Assembly (NCBI RefSeq): GCF_009379765.1
Contig: NZ_WHTD01000078.1
Span: 1-36,663, forward strand
Origin: Actinophytocola sp.
GTDB taxonomy: Bacteria; Actinomycetota; Actinomycetes; Mycobacteriales; Pseudonocardiaceae
Direction: 5' to 3'
Length of the DNA: 36,663 nt
The notes under the pieces are model-generated. The model was not told the origin of the DNA and ran no database searches. It was given only the letters and a program-made list of their open reading frames with translations. The translations under genes were made by a program, and so were the position numbers. Below, one piece after another: positions 1-7,263 of the stretch. Position 1 is the stretch's first letter. Each line of letters opens with the position of its first letter.

Positions 1-83
1 GGGAGGTCGGCATGCGTGCGCTTGCGTGTCTCGTGGACCAGTCCAGTGGCGCGGTCCCGCAACAGCTTGGTGTTCTTGCTCAT
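1..83 (-). CDS. 5' end of an unrecognised gene running off the left edge
   Basis: Reading leftward from an ATG at 83 there is an open frame of 27 codons to the window edge. The peptide begins MSKNTKLLRDRATGLVHETR and is basic and hydrophilic, as many short actinobacterial cytoplasmic proteins are at their start. A weak purine stretch (AGGATCGG) lies directly before the ATG. I do not recognise the family, and the fragment is too short to separate a gene from a chance open frame. Confidence 0.3.
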   Translation of the reverse strand, partial: MSKNTKLLRDRATGLVHETRKRTHADL

Positions 84-418
84 CCGATCCTGCGCGTTCC
101 GTGCGGGTCGGCGCAGCCGCGCCAGCGACTGCGCTTCGTCCGGGCTCGGCGGCCTCGGCCGCTGACAGGGTCAAGGAAGTACTCGACGACTGCGCCCGCG
201 GCCGCAGCTGCCTGGCGTTCATCGGGAATCTGCGGTTGCTGATCACGGGTTCCACCCCCTCGGTTGCTCGCGGTGGACGTCATGGATTCGGCCTTCCCCA
301 CCCCACCGAGGAAACCTTCGGGAGGTTCGTCGCGGTCAGGCGCCGTACACCGTCTTGCCGGCCTGCTATGGCGGTCGTACAACGGCCCTCACGAAACTCC
401 TGAGACGAGGGAATCTGC
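84..418. other. Flank without a supported gene
   Basis: Open frames exist on both strands here, but none has a recognisable family, a good ribosome site or a convincing actinobacterial codon pattern. The only element I can support is the promoter-like pair at 355-383. The stretch is not what normally precedes dprE1, which fits the view that the left side has been rearranged. It may hold remnants of other genes that I cannot name. Confidence 0.4.
355..383 (+). promoter_or_regulatory. Sigma-70-type promoter of the chimeric hydrolase-dprE1 gene
   Basis: TTGCCG (355-360) and TACAAC (378-383) are separated by exactly 17 bases, a good match to a housekeeping promoter. Transcription would begin near 390, leaving a leader of about 29 bases before the ATG at 419, with a purine-rich GAGGGA at about 408-413 as a possible ribosome site. 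It was probably the promoter of the hydrolase gene that donated the 5' end of the chimera. Confidence 0.5.
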
Positions 419-1537
419 ATGTCTGCAGAACGTGGAGTCCGGATCGCTGTGACCGGCGGCGCGGTGCACGGCGACCTCGTCGTGCCGGACGGCGCGTCCG
501 GCATCGTCCTCTTCGCTCACGGCAGCGGCAGCGGCCGCCATAGCCCCCGCAACGGTATGGTCGCGGCCAGCCTCAACCAGCGGCGCTTCGCCACGCTCCT
601 GATGGACCTGCTGACCGCGGACGGCACGGTCCGCACGCTCACCCCGGACGGGCCCGAGGCGGACCTGTTCTGGGCGACGACCGGCGGCATGGGGCTCACC
701 GGGATCGTGCTGCGCGCGACGTTGCACCTCAATCACGTGGAGACCGCGTACTTCCTCGTCGACACCGACCAGGTCGGCGACCTCGACGAGCTGATGGCCA
801 GGCAGACCGCGGACGACGAGTCCTATGTGGAGTCAGTGTCCTGGTTCGACGCGGTGACCACCGGCCGCCACCTCGGCCGCGGCCTCCTCACCCGGGCCAA
901 CCACGCCACGATCGGCGACCTGCCGAAGAAACTGCGCAAGCAACCGCTCAAGTTCGACGCCCCGCAGCTGCTCACGGTGCCGGACGTCTTCCCGCCCGGC
1001 ATGCTCAACCGCTTCACCGGCAAGATCTTCAGCGAGCTCTGGTACCGCAAGTCGCCGACCCGGCACGGCGTGGTGCAGAACATCACCCAGTTCCTGCACC
1101 CGCTGGACATGTTCGGCGAGTGGAACCGCGGCTACGGCCCGCACGGCTTCCTGCAGTACCAGTTCGTCGTGCCGTTCGGCGCCGAGCACGTCATCCACCG
1201 GACCGTCGAGCTGATGACCGAGGCGGGCCACGTGTCCGCGCTCAACGTGCTCAAGCGGTTCGGCGACGGCAACCCCGCGCCGCTCTCGTTCCCCATGCCT
1301 GGCTGGACGCTCTGCGTGGACCTGCCGGTCCGCAAGGGACTGCACGAGCTGTGCGAGGAGCTCGACGAGCTGGTCCTCGACGCGGGCGGCCGGCACTACC
1401 TCGCCAAGGAGTCGCGTGCCACGCCCGAGGTCATCGCGCGCGGCTACCCGCGCCTCGACGAGTGGCGCAAGGTCCGCGCCGCCGTCGACCCCCACAGTGT
1501 TTTCGCATCGGACATGTCGAGAAGGTTGTTCCTATGA
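419..1537 (+). CDS. dprE1: Chimera: start of a dienelactone-hydrolase-like protein joined to DprE1 lacking its FAD-binding N-terminus
   Basis: The frame is 372 residues, while DprE1 (decaprenyl-phosphoryl-ribose 2'-epimerase oxidase subunit) is about 460. Residues 1-61 do not resemble DprE1; they read as the first strands of a small dienelactone-hydrolase-type protein, with HGSGSGRHSPRN at about 34-45. From residue 62 (MDLLTADG) to the end the protein follows DprE1 closely: GGMGLTGIVLRA, KFDAPQLLTVPDVFP, HPLDMFGEWNR, and GWTLCVDLP, whose Cys299 aligns with Cys387, the covalent inhibitor target in mycobacteria. The FAD pyrophosphate-binding loops (about the first 148 residues of DprE1) are absent, so the enzyme is very unlikely to bind FAD or to work. 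The junction falls in a MDLLT stretch (nt 602-616) plausible in both families. The stop overlaps the dprE2 start (ATGA), as in an intact operon. It could be a real deletion-fusion or an assembly join. Confidence 0.8.
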   Translation: MSAERGVRIAVTGGAVHGDLVVPDGASGIVLFAHGSGSGRHSPRNGMVAASLNQRRFATLLMDLLTADGTVRTLTPDGPEADLFWATTGGMGLTGIVLRATLHLNHVETAYFLVDTDQVGDLDELMARQTADDESYVESVSWFDAVTTGRHLGRGLLTRANHATIGDLPKKLRKQPLKFDAPQLLTVPDVFPPGMLNRFTGKIFSELWYRKSPTRHGVVQNITQFLHPLDMFGEWNRGYGPHGFLQYQFVVPFGAEHVIHRTVELMTEAGHVSALNVLKRFGDGNPAPLSFPMPGWTLCVDLPVRKGLHELCEELDELVLDAGGRHYLAKESRATPEVIARGYPRLDEWRKVRAAVDPHSVFASDMSRRLFL

Positions 1538-2289
1538 TTGACGCGGTCGGAAATCCCCAGTCGCTGCTGCTGCTCGGCGGTACATCGGAGATCGGCCTCG
1601 CCATCGCCGAGGCCTACGCGCGCCGCCGGCCGCTGCGAGTCGTGCTCGCCGCCCGCCCCTCCCCCCGCCTCGACGCCGCAGTCGAGGGGCTGCGCGCCGC
1701 CGGCGCCACGGTGTCCACAGTGGAGTTCGACGCGCTCGACACCGCGGGCCACCCGGCCGTGCTGGACAAGGCGTTCGCCGACGGCGACATCGACGTCACG
1801 GTGGTCGCGTTCGGGCTGCTGGGTGACGCGGAGCAGGCGTGGCAGGACCATGCACGAGCGGTCGAGCTCGCGCAGGTGAACTACACCGCGCCGGTGTCGG
1901 TGGGGGTCGCGCTGGCCGAGCGGCTGCGCCGGCAGGGCCACGGCCGGATCGTCGCGCTGTCCTCGGTGGCCGGCGAGCGGGTGCGCAGGGCCAACTTCGT
2001 CTACGGCTCGACCAAGGCCGGCATGGACGGCTTCTACCTGGGCCTCGGCGAGGCGATGCGCGGCGAGGGCATCTCGGTCACCGTCGTGCGGCCGGGCTTC
2101 GTGCACACGAAGATGACCGAGGGCATGAAGCCCGCGCCCCTGTCGGCCAAGCCGGAAGAGGTCGCCGCGGTGATCGTCGACGCCGTGGCGAAACGCAAGG
2201 ACCTGGTGTGGGCGCCGGCGCCGCTGCGGGTGCTGATGTCGGTGCTCCGGCACATCCCGCGGGCGATCTTCCGACGCCTGCCGATCTGA
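1534..2289 (+). CDS. dprE2: Decaprenylphospho-beta-D-erythro-pentofuranosid-2-ulose 2-reductase DprE2
   Basis: DprE2 reduces the 2'-keto intermediate made by DprE1 to decaprenyl-phosphoarabinose, the arabinose donor for arabinogalactan. It is a 251-residue short-chain dehydrogenase. The N-terminus has the family start DAVGNPQSLLLLGGTSEIG with the dinucleotide-binding GGTSEIG at 15-21. Catalytic residues are Ser143/144 (ALSSVAGERVRRANF), Tyr157 and Lys161 (YGSTKAG). The C-terminus LRHIPRAIFRRLPI is typical and nearly the same as in mycobacteria, where it associates with the membrane. The ATG at 1534 overlaps the dprE1 stop by 4 bases, so translation is probably coupled. The gene appears intact, although its partner DprE1 is damaged here. 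Confidence 0.93.
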   Translation: MIDAVGNPQSLLLLGGTSEIGLAIAEAYARRRPLRVVLAARPSPRLDAAVEGLRAAGATVSTVEFDALDTAGHPAVLDKAFADGDIDVTVVAFGLLGDAEQAWQDHARAVELAQVNYTAPVSVGVALAERLRRQGHGRIVALSSVAGERVRRANFVYGSTKAGMDGFYLGLGEAMRGEGISVTVVRPGFVHTKMTEGMKPAPLSAKPEEVAAVIVDAVAKRKDLVWAPAPLRVLMSVLRHIPRAIFRRLPI

Positions 2290-2338
2290 CCCCAAAACAG
2301 GCTCAAGCCCGAACCACGGGCAGTTCGAGGAGGTACCG

Positions 2339-2911
2339 GTGGCGGTCACCCCGGAGGAGTGGCTGGCGAGCTTCAACGCCAAGATCGACGACATCAAGGC
2401 GAAGACCGCCGAGTTCCAGGAGAACCTCGAGGCGTCGGGGGTCACCGAGACCTCCCCCGACGGCTCGGTCAGCGTCTCGGTCGCACCCAACGGATCGTTG
2501 ACCGACCTGCGCATCGAGGAGTCCGCCTGGCGCGGCTCCGGCGGCGAGCTCGCCGGCAAGATCATGCAGCTCGCGCGCAAGGCCCAGCGGTCCGCCGCGG
2601 TCAACGTCGCCGAGGCGTTCGCCCCGCTCGGGGTCGACTCCGAGGCCATGCACATGGTCACCGGCTACATCCCGGAGCCGGAGGCAGCGGACGCCGAGGA
2701 GGAGACCGACTACGCCTTCAACGAGGAGCCGGAGGCCGCGGAGCAGCCCCCGCCGCGCCCGGCGACGGACTGGTCGCGAACGGAGCCGCCGCGGATCGAG
2801 CCGCCGCGGATGGAACCGCCACCGCGGCCGGCCCGTCCGCCTCGGAGGAAAGATCACGCCGAGGACGACGACTTCGGCGACGAGCAGATCTTCGGCCGCG
2901 ACGACCGGTAG
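2339..2911 (+). CDS. YbaB/EbfC-family protein of a type VII secretion module
   Basis: A 190-residue protein with a GTG start 5 bases after a strong GAGGAGG site. Residues 1-115 fit the YbaB/EbfC fold: a long N-terminal helix (WLASFNAKIDDIKAKTAEFQ), then a beta hairpin (GSVSVSVAPNGSLTDLRIEE) and further helices. Residues about 118-190 form an acidic and Pro/Arg-rich tail with a repeated PPRIEPPRMEPP motif, probably disordered. In actinomycetes such YbaB-like genes commonly precede WXG100 and polymorphic toxin genes, as here; whether the protein binds DNA or acts as a chaperone or co-secreted partner is not known. It lies 49 bases downstream of dprE2 with its own ribosome site. Confidence 0.75.
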   Translation: MAVTPEEWLASFNAKIDDIKAKTAEFQENLEASGVTETSPDGSVSVSVAPNGSLTDLRIEESAWRGSGGELAGKIMQLARKAQRSAAVNVAEAFAPLGVDSEAMHMVTGYIPEPEAADAEEETDYAFNEEPEAAEQPPPRPATDWSRTEPPRIEPPRMEPPPRPARPPRRKDHAEDDDFGDEQIFGRDDR

Positions 2912-2958
2912 CGCACGAGCCGCCCGCTGGGGGGCTCGTGCCGTAGGAGGTAGCAGGC

Positions 2959-3774
2959 GTGACTACGGCGACATCCGGAGCGGGGATCGTCGACAGCTAT
3001 GCGGGACTCGTCGACTCGATCACCAGCGACTCCGCGTCCGAGGGTGAGAAGGTCGTCGACGTCGCGCTGAGCGCGACCGGCGTGGTGATCGACACGATCG
3101 GCGCCGCCATCGACCCCTTCGGCGCGATCGTCAGCGCGGGCGTCGGCTGGCTGCTCGAGCACGTGTCGTTCCTTCGCGAGCCGCTGGACGCGCTGCTCGG
3201 CAACCCCGACGAGATCAACGCCAACGTCGACGCGCTGAAGTCGGCGGCCGCCGAGATGCGCACGATCGCCGAGGAGCACCGCCAGGACCTCGGCACGATC
3301 GCCGAGTGGACCGGTGAGGCGGCCGATGCCTACCACGGCAGCCTCACCCAGCTCGCCGAGGAGCTCGACTCGATGGGAATGACCCTCGACGGCACCGCGG
3401 CCGTCGTCGGCATCTCCGGCATGCTGGTCACGACGCTGCGCGGCATCGTTTTCGACATCATCGCCTCGCTGATCACCGAGCTGATCCGGTACGCGCTGAT
3501 CGCGGCGGCCTCCGCGGCGGTCACCTTCGGCGGCTCGATCGCGGCGTTCTGCGGCGTCGCCGGCGCCCGCGCGGTGGCCACCGCCACCAGGATCAGCGGC
3601 AAGATCACCAAACTGCTGAGCGGCCTGGGCCGCCAGGCCGGCCGCCTCGGCGACCTGGCCCGCGCGATGCAGAACCTGGCCGACGGCCTCGACCGCTTCT
3701 CCACCGCCGGTGACCTGGCGTTCAGCGCCTACCAAGCGGCCAAGCCCTACGACACCCCGCCCGCTCAGGCATGA
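2959..3774 (+). CDS. WXG100-like type VII secretion protein with hydrophobic C-terminal half
   Basis: A 271-residue protein with a GTG start and a good TAGGAGG site 8 bases before it. Residues about 84-150 form a helical hairpin with a WTG turn at 117-119 (EWTGEAADAYHGSL), the WXG100 signature of ESX/type VII substrates. Residues about 150-205 are strongly hydrophobic and rich in Ala and Ile, resembling one or two membrane or amphipathic segments. The rest is basic and helical. There is no Sec signal peptide. Its place between a YbaB-like gene and a toxin gene suggests a co-secreted partner that carries or presents the toxin; this is inference from context. The protein ends 28 bases before the toxin start. 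Confidence 0.7.
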   Translation: MTTATSGAGIVDSYAGLVDSITSDSASEGEKVVDVALSATGVVIDTIGAAIDPFGAIVSAGVGWLLEHVSFLREPLDALLGNPDEINANVDALKSAAAEMRTIAEEHRQDLGTIAEWTGEAADAYHGSLTQLAEELDSMGMTLDGTAAVVGISGMLVTTLRGIVFDIIASLITELIRYALIAAASAAVTFGGSIAAFCGVAGARAVATATRISGKITKLLSGLGRQAGRLGDLARAMQNLADGLDRFSTAGDLAFSAYQAAKPYDTPPAQA

Positions 3775-3802
3775 CGGCCCGACCGGTCGACCAGGAGGTG
3801 TC

Positions 3803-5101
3803 ATGACCCCGCGACGCAGGCATTCGAGCAGCGGCTCGTCCCACCACGGCGGCGACCCCGACCCCGACGCCGGCTCGCGCCACGGCTCGAACGGCGGCTC
3901 CGGCCCGGCCCGGTCCCCGGGCAGCGGCGACCCCGACGCGGGAGCCCGGAGCCCGGCGGGCGGCGGCCCCGGCGTCGAGATCAGCCCGGACAGCCTCGAC
4001 GGCATGGCGGGGCGCCTCGGCAACACCGGCGGCCGGGTCGACGCGGTGGGCAGCACCCTCGACGGCGTCGACGTGGGACCGCAGAGCATGGGCCTCGTCG
4101 GCTCCGGGTTCACCGGTGCCGCGCAGAGCCACGTGCAAACCGCGCGCCAGCACGTCACCAAGACCCGGCAGGCCGTCCAGCAGGCGCAGGACGGCACCAG
4201 CGCCACGGCGCGGACCTACCGCGACACGGACACGAACAACGCCGAGAGCCTCGGCGACATCGACACCGACGGGAACACCCCGACGCCGCGGGGTGGCGAG
4301 TCGACCACGCCGAGCAGCGCCACCGACACCGGCGGGGGCGGCTCGTCGACCCCGCCACCCGCGCGCGGCGGCAACGACGGCCCGCCCCCGTCCGGCGGCG
4401 ACGGCGGGAGCGGTGGCGGGGGCGGCGAGCCACCGGGGCCGGCCCGTTCCCCGGACGGCAGCGACGGCGGCTGGCGGGGCGACAACGGCCTGCAGCTCAC
4501 CCCGGCCCAGAACGCCGCGGCGGACGACTTCCTGCGCCGGGCGCAGCAGGCGGAGCCGCGGATCACGAGCTCGATGCAGGACATCACGAGCAACGTGCCG
4601 GGCAGCCACATGGTCGGCCTCGACTACCGGTTGAAGACCGAGGACTCGTTCAAGCGCAAGCTCGCGACCGCGATCCGGGAGAACCCGGACCTGTCGATCT
4701 CCGAGCACCTCGCGGACATGAAGGACTCGGTCCGCTACACCATGCAGGTCGACCAGGACTACAGCGGCGGCGTGCAGCACGCGGTCGACACCCTGGTGGA
4801 CCAGGGCTACGAGCCGGTGAAGTTCAAGAACTTCTGGGGCGGTGAGGGCTACCAGGGCATCAACAGCATGTGGCGCGACCCGCAGACCGGGCAGGTGTTC
4901 GAGGTGCAGTTCCACACCCAGGACAGCTTCGACGCCAAGATGACCACGCACGAGCTCTACGAGGAGGCACGGCTGCCCGACACCTCCCCGGCGGACCGGG
5001 ACCGGCTGAACAGGCAGCAGGACGAGACGTTCAACAACGTGCCGAGACCTCCGGGCGCGGAGAACATCTCACCGAACAACCGAGGGCCGCGACGTGACTG
5101 A
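3803..5101 (+). CDS. Type VII-associated polymorphic toxin with C-terminal RelA/SpoT-like synthetase domain
   Basis: A 432-residue protein; the ATG at 3803 follows AGGAGG at 3793-3798. Residues 1-55 are low-complexity Ser/Gly/Asp. Residues 58-150 are a helical segment of the kind seen in ESX substrates (VEISPDSLDGMAGRL onward). Residues 155-228 are a Gly/Pro/Ser linker. Residues 232-425 carry every landmark of a RelA/SpoT synthetase domain: R276-x-K278 with S282 and K286 near it (DYRLKTEDSFKRKL), D308-xx-R311 (KDSVRYTM), GYQGIN at 349-354 in place of GYxSxH, and EVQFHT at 367-372 for ExQxRT. The domain resembles my recollection of the secreted ATP nucleotide 3'-pyrophosphokinase of Streptomyces; Tas1 and toxSAS toxins have the same fold. 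It would transfer pyrophosphate to a nucleotide or tRNA in a target cell. The acceptor cannot be told from sequence. It overlaps the next gene by 8 bases. Confidence 0.75.
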   Translation: MTPRRRHSSSGSSHHGGDPDPDAGSRHGSNGGSGPARSPGSGDPDAGARSPAGGGPGVEISPDSLDGMAGRLGNTGGRVDAVGSTLDGVDVGPQSMGLVGSGFTGAAQSHVQTARQHVTKTRQAVQQAQDGTSATARTYRDTDTNNAESLGDIDTDGNTPTPRGGESTTPSSATDTGGGGSSTPPPARGGNDGPPPSGGDGGSGGGGGEPPGPARSPDGSDGGWRGDNGLQLTPAQNAAADDFLRRAQQAEPRITSSMQDITSNVPGSHMVGLDYRLKTEDSFKRKLATAIRENPDLSISEHLADMKDSVRYTMQVDQDYSGGVQHAVDTLVDQGYEPVKFKNFWGGEGYQGINSMWRDPQTGQVFEVQFHTQDSFDAKMTTHELYEEARLPDTSPADRDRLNRQQDETFNNVPRPPGAENISPNNRGPRRD

Positions 5102-5378
5102 CACACCGGTGACCTACTACGCGCTGCTGGCCGGCGGCCGCACCCCCGACAACCCGTCGGGCATGGTGCGGCGCACGCACACCACCCCGCCCACCGACGA
5201 GGTGTTCACCCGCGACCTGACCTGGCAGCCCACCGAGTACCTGGCGCGCTACCGGCTCGGCCACACCGACACCGACCACGTCGAGGTCGGCGAGCAGGAG
5301 GCGACCGCGATCCTCGACCGGTGGCGCGCCAAGTGGCCGATGCAGGACGCGCTCGACCCCGAGTGGCGGGACCGCTGA
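5094..5378 (+). CDS. Small protein, candidate immunity partner of the RelA-like toxin
   Basis: A 94-residue acidic protein, starting with GTG at 5094 inside the last codons of the toxin gene (8-base overlap, different frame). No signal peptide, membrane segment or known motif is visible. The sequence has an aromatic N-terminus (TYYALLAGG), a central stretch with TRDLTWQPTEYLARYRL and an acidic DTDHVEVGEQEA stretch followed by WRAKWP. Small acidic proteins coded directly behind, and translationally coupled to, a polymorphic toxin are usually its immunity protein, so this is the first guess. A chaperone or adaptor role is also possible. The function call rests on position only. Confidence 0.55.
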   Translation: MTDTPVTYYALLAGGRTPDNPSGMVRRTHTTPPTDEVFTRDLTWQPTEYLARYRLGHTDTDHVEVGEQEATAILDRWRAKWPMQDALDPEWRDR

Positions 5379-5389
5379 CATCGCCGTCC

Positions 5390-5710
5390 ATGGTGCGGGT
5401 CGAGGAAGGCGAGCTCGACTGGGACGACGACAACCTGCCGTCCAACTGTGGTGAGCCGTTCACCGGTGAGTGCGTCGAGACGACCGCCGACGGCCGCCTC
5501 CTGTCTCTGTCGACCTACGTCGACGGCGTCTGTCGGCACGGGCGACTTTCCTTACGTGCCCGGGCTGTTCGCGTTCCGTGAGAGCGCGGGGTCGAGGTGT
5601 ACGAGCAGCGGATGGCGAAGCCGGCCGAGGGGCCGGTTTTCATGCACGCGCTGCTGCAACCGTTCCGGATGTCCTACTACCACCTCGAGGACGAGAGCGA
5701 CCAGGACTGA
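5390..5710 (+). pseudogene. Gene debris: YwqK-like antitoxin start, endonuclease V-like scrap and an unknown C-terminus in three frames
   Basis: From an ATG at 5390 the peptide contains GEPFTGECVETTADGRLLSL, which matches the first repeat of YwqK/MORN-type antitoxin-like proteins, but the frame ends at 5581 after an atypical Arg-rich tail. In a second frame (5532-5591) lies DFPYVPGLFAFRE, which looks like a conserved piece of endonuclease V. In the third frame (about 5588-5710) the sequence VEVYEQRMAKPAEGPVFMHA continues to HLEDESDQD and a TGA, with codon use of a real gene. None is whole. The region is best read as decayed or recombined genes downstream of the toxin module, ending just before the convergent ubiA stop. 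The endonuclease V match rests on about 13 residues. Confidence 0.5.
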
Positions 5711-6664
5711 TCAGAGGAACGCGGACAGGGCGACACAGGCCACCCAGGACACGCCCAGGACCTGCAGGACCCGGTCGCGGAAGGCGATGTCCTCGGGCTC
5801 GCCCGCGTTGCCGCCGTCGACGTCGACCGCGTAGCGCAGGACGGCCACCACGAACGGGACGATCGAGATGACCGCCCACACCGAGTTGGTGCCGGTGCGC
5901 AGGCGGATCTCGAACGCCCACAACGCGTAGGCCATGATCATGATGGCGGCCGAGGTGGCCCACACGAAGCGCAGGTAGCTCGCCGAGTACTTGGACAGCG
6001 ACGCGCGGATCTGCGCGCCGGTCCGCTCGTAGAGCACGATCTCCGCGAACCGCTTGCCGGCCACCATGAACAGCGACCCGAACGCCGTGACCAGCAGGAA
6101 CCACTGGGACAGCGGCAGCCCCGCCGCCGCGCCACCGGCGATCGCGCGGAGCAGGAAGCCCGACGCCACGATGCACAGGTCGATCACCGGCTGGTGCTTG
6201 AGGCCCAGGCAGTACCCGAGCTGCAGGGCGGCGTAGACGCCGATGACCACGAGCAGCCGCCACGACGACACCAGCGACACCGCGAACGACGCCAGGAACA
6301 GTGCGGCCGAGATCGCGTAGGCCGCCCGGACCGGCACCACACCGGCCGCGATCGGCCGGTTGCGCTTGGTGGGGTGGGCCCGGTCGGCCTCGACGTCGAT
6401 GGCGTCGTTGATCAGGTAGACGGCGGACGCGCCCAGGCAGAACGCCGCGAACGCGATGCCCGCGTCGACGACGACGTCCGTCCGGAACACCGGGTCGGCC
6501 GCGTACGCCGCGAACGGCGCCGCCAGCACCAGGACGTTCTTGACCCACTGCCGCGGGCGGGCCGTGCGGATGACACCCGCGACGACACCGGTCCGCGGGC
6601 GACCGGTGTCGCCTGTCGCGTCCACCGCGGCCTCCCCCGGGGCGCCCTCCGCCGTGCTGCTCAC
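5711..6664 (-). CDS. ubiA: Decaprenyl-phosphate phosphoribosyltransferase (UbiA family)
   Basis: This membrane enzyme transfers 5-phosphoribose from PRPP to decaprenyl phosphate, the first committed step to decaprenyl-phosphoarabinose. The 317-residue protein has an N-terminal soluble tail of about 30 residues, then RTARPRQWVKN and about nine hydrophobic helices. The UbiA aspartate motif is NDAIDVEADR (Asn86, Asp87, Asp90, Asp94), followed by HPTKRNRPIAAG, all characteristic of the Rv3806c type. The second polar loop is LGLKHQPVIDLCIVASGF. The GTG start at 6664 overlaps the end of the PAP2 gene by 4 bases (GTGA). It is the last gene of the glf-PAP2-ubiA operon. Confidence 0.92.
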   Translation of the reverse strand: MSSTAEGAPGEAAVDATGDTGRPRTGVVAGVIRTARPRQWVKNVLVLAAPFAAYAADPVFRTDVVVDAGIAFAAFCLGASAVYLINDAIDVEADRAHPTKRNRPIAAGVVPVRAAYAISAALFLASFAVSLVSSWRLLVVIGVYAALQLGYCLGLKHQPVIDLCIVASGFLLRAIAGGAAAGLPLSQWFLLVTAFGSLFMVAGKRFAEIVLYERTGAQIRASLSKYSASYLRFVWATSAAIMIMAYALWAFEIRLRTGTNSVWAVISIVPFVVAVLRYAVDVDGGNAGEPEDIAFRDRVLQVLGVSWVACVALSAFL

Positions 6665-7263
6665 CGCGCTCGGCTCCGGCGTGACCGGTTGCGCAGGCCG
6701 CGCCGGACCAGCCCGCCGATGGCGGCACCGAGCGCCGAGCCCGCGATGACGTCGCTCGGGTAGTGCACGCCCAAGACCAGGCGCGACACCAGCATCGGCG
6801 GCACGAGCGCCGGCACCAGGTTGCGGCCGGTGAGCCCGGAGTAGATCACCGCGGCGGCCGTGGTCGAGGTCGCGTGCGAGGACGGGAAGGACAGCGAGCT
6901 GGGTGTCCCGACCAGTACCTCGACCGACTCGTCGATCGGCCGCTGCCGGCGCACGACCCGCTTGACCGCGATCGACGCGGCGTGCGCGGCGACCACCCCG
7001 GCGGCCCCGGTGAGCCAGTCGCGCCGGCGCCCGCGGTCGACCGCCGCGCCGACGAGCCCGAGGGCGAACCAGCCCGCGGAGTGCTCACCGAACAGCGACA
7101 GCCCCCGGGCCGCCCGCACGACCGGCTTCCTGCCGATCGTGCGCTGCACCCTCGCGAGGGCCGCGACCTCTACCGAGCGCTCCGGCTCGGGCGGCGGTGT
7201 GCCGCGCTCGACCACCCGCGGGCGCGCCGGCGACTCGGTGGCCGGTGACTCGGTGGCCGTCAT
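6661..7263 (-). CDS. PAP2-family phosphatase, likely decaprenylphosphoryl-5-phosphoribose phosphatase
   Basis: A 200-residue membrane protein of the type-2 phosphatidic acid phosphatase family. All three motifs are visible: KRVVRRQRP, PSSHATS and SRLVLGVHYPSDV. It is orthologous in position and type to Rv3807c, proposed to remove the 5-phosphate from decaprenylphosphoryl-phosphoribose before DprE1 acts. The ATG at 7263 shares one base with the glf stop (TGATG), and its stop overlaps the ubiA start, so the three genes are translationally coupled. The first 25 residues are Pro/Glu/Thr-rich and contain a short direct repeat (ATESPATESPA). Confidence 0.88.
   Translation of the reverse strand: MTATESPATESPARPRVVERGTPPPEPERSVEVAALARVQRTIGRKPVVRAARGLSLFGEHSAGWFALGLVGAAVDRGRRRDWLTGAAGVVAAHAASIAVKRVVRRQRPIDESVEVLVGTPSSLSFPSSHATSTTAAAVIYSGLTGRNLVPALVPPMLVSRLVLGVHYPSDVIAGSALGAAIGGLVRRGLRNRSRRSRAR

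Noticed and set aside
833..1495. Long minus-strand open frame opposite dprE1
   Set aside because: It is a high-GC shadow of the real plus-strand gene, with repetitive Arg/Val/Glu composition and no family features. Many such frames occur opposite other genes here.
3710..3802. Longer start for the toxin gene
   Set aside because: The frame is open further upstream, but that part overlaps the preceding gene and AGGAGG lies 4 bases before the ATG at 3803.
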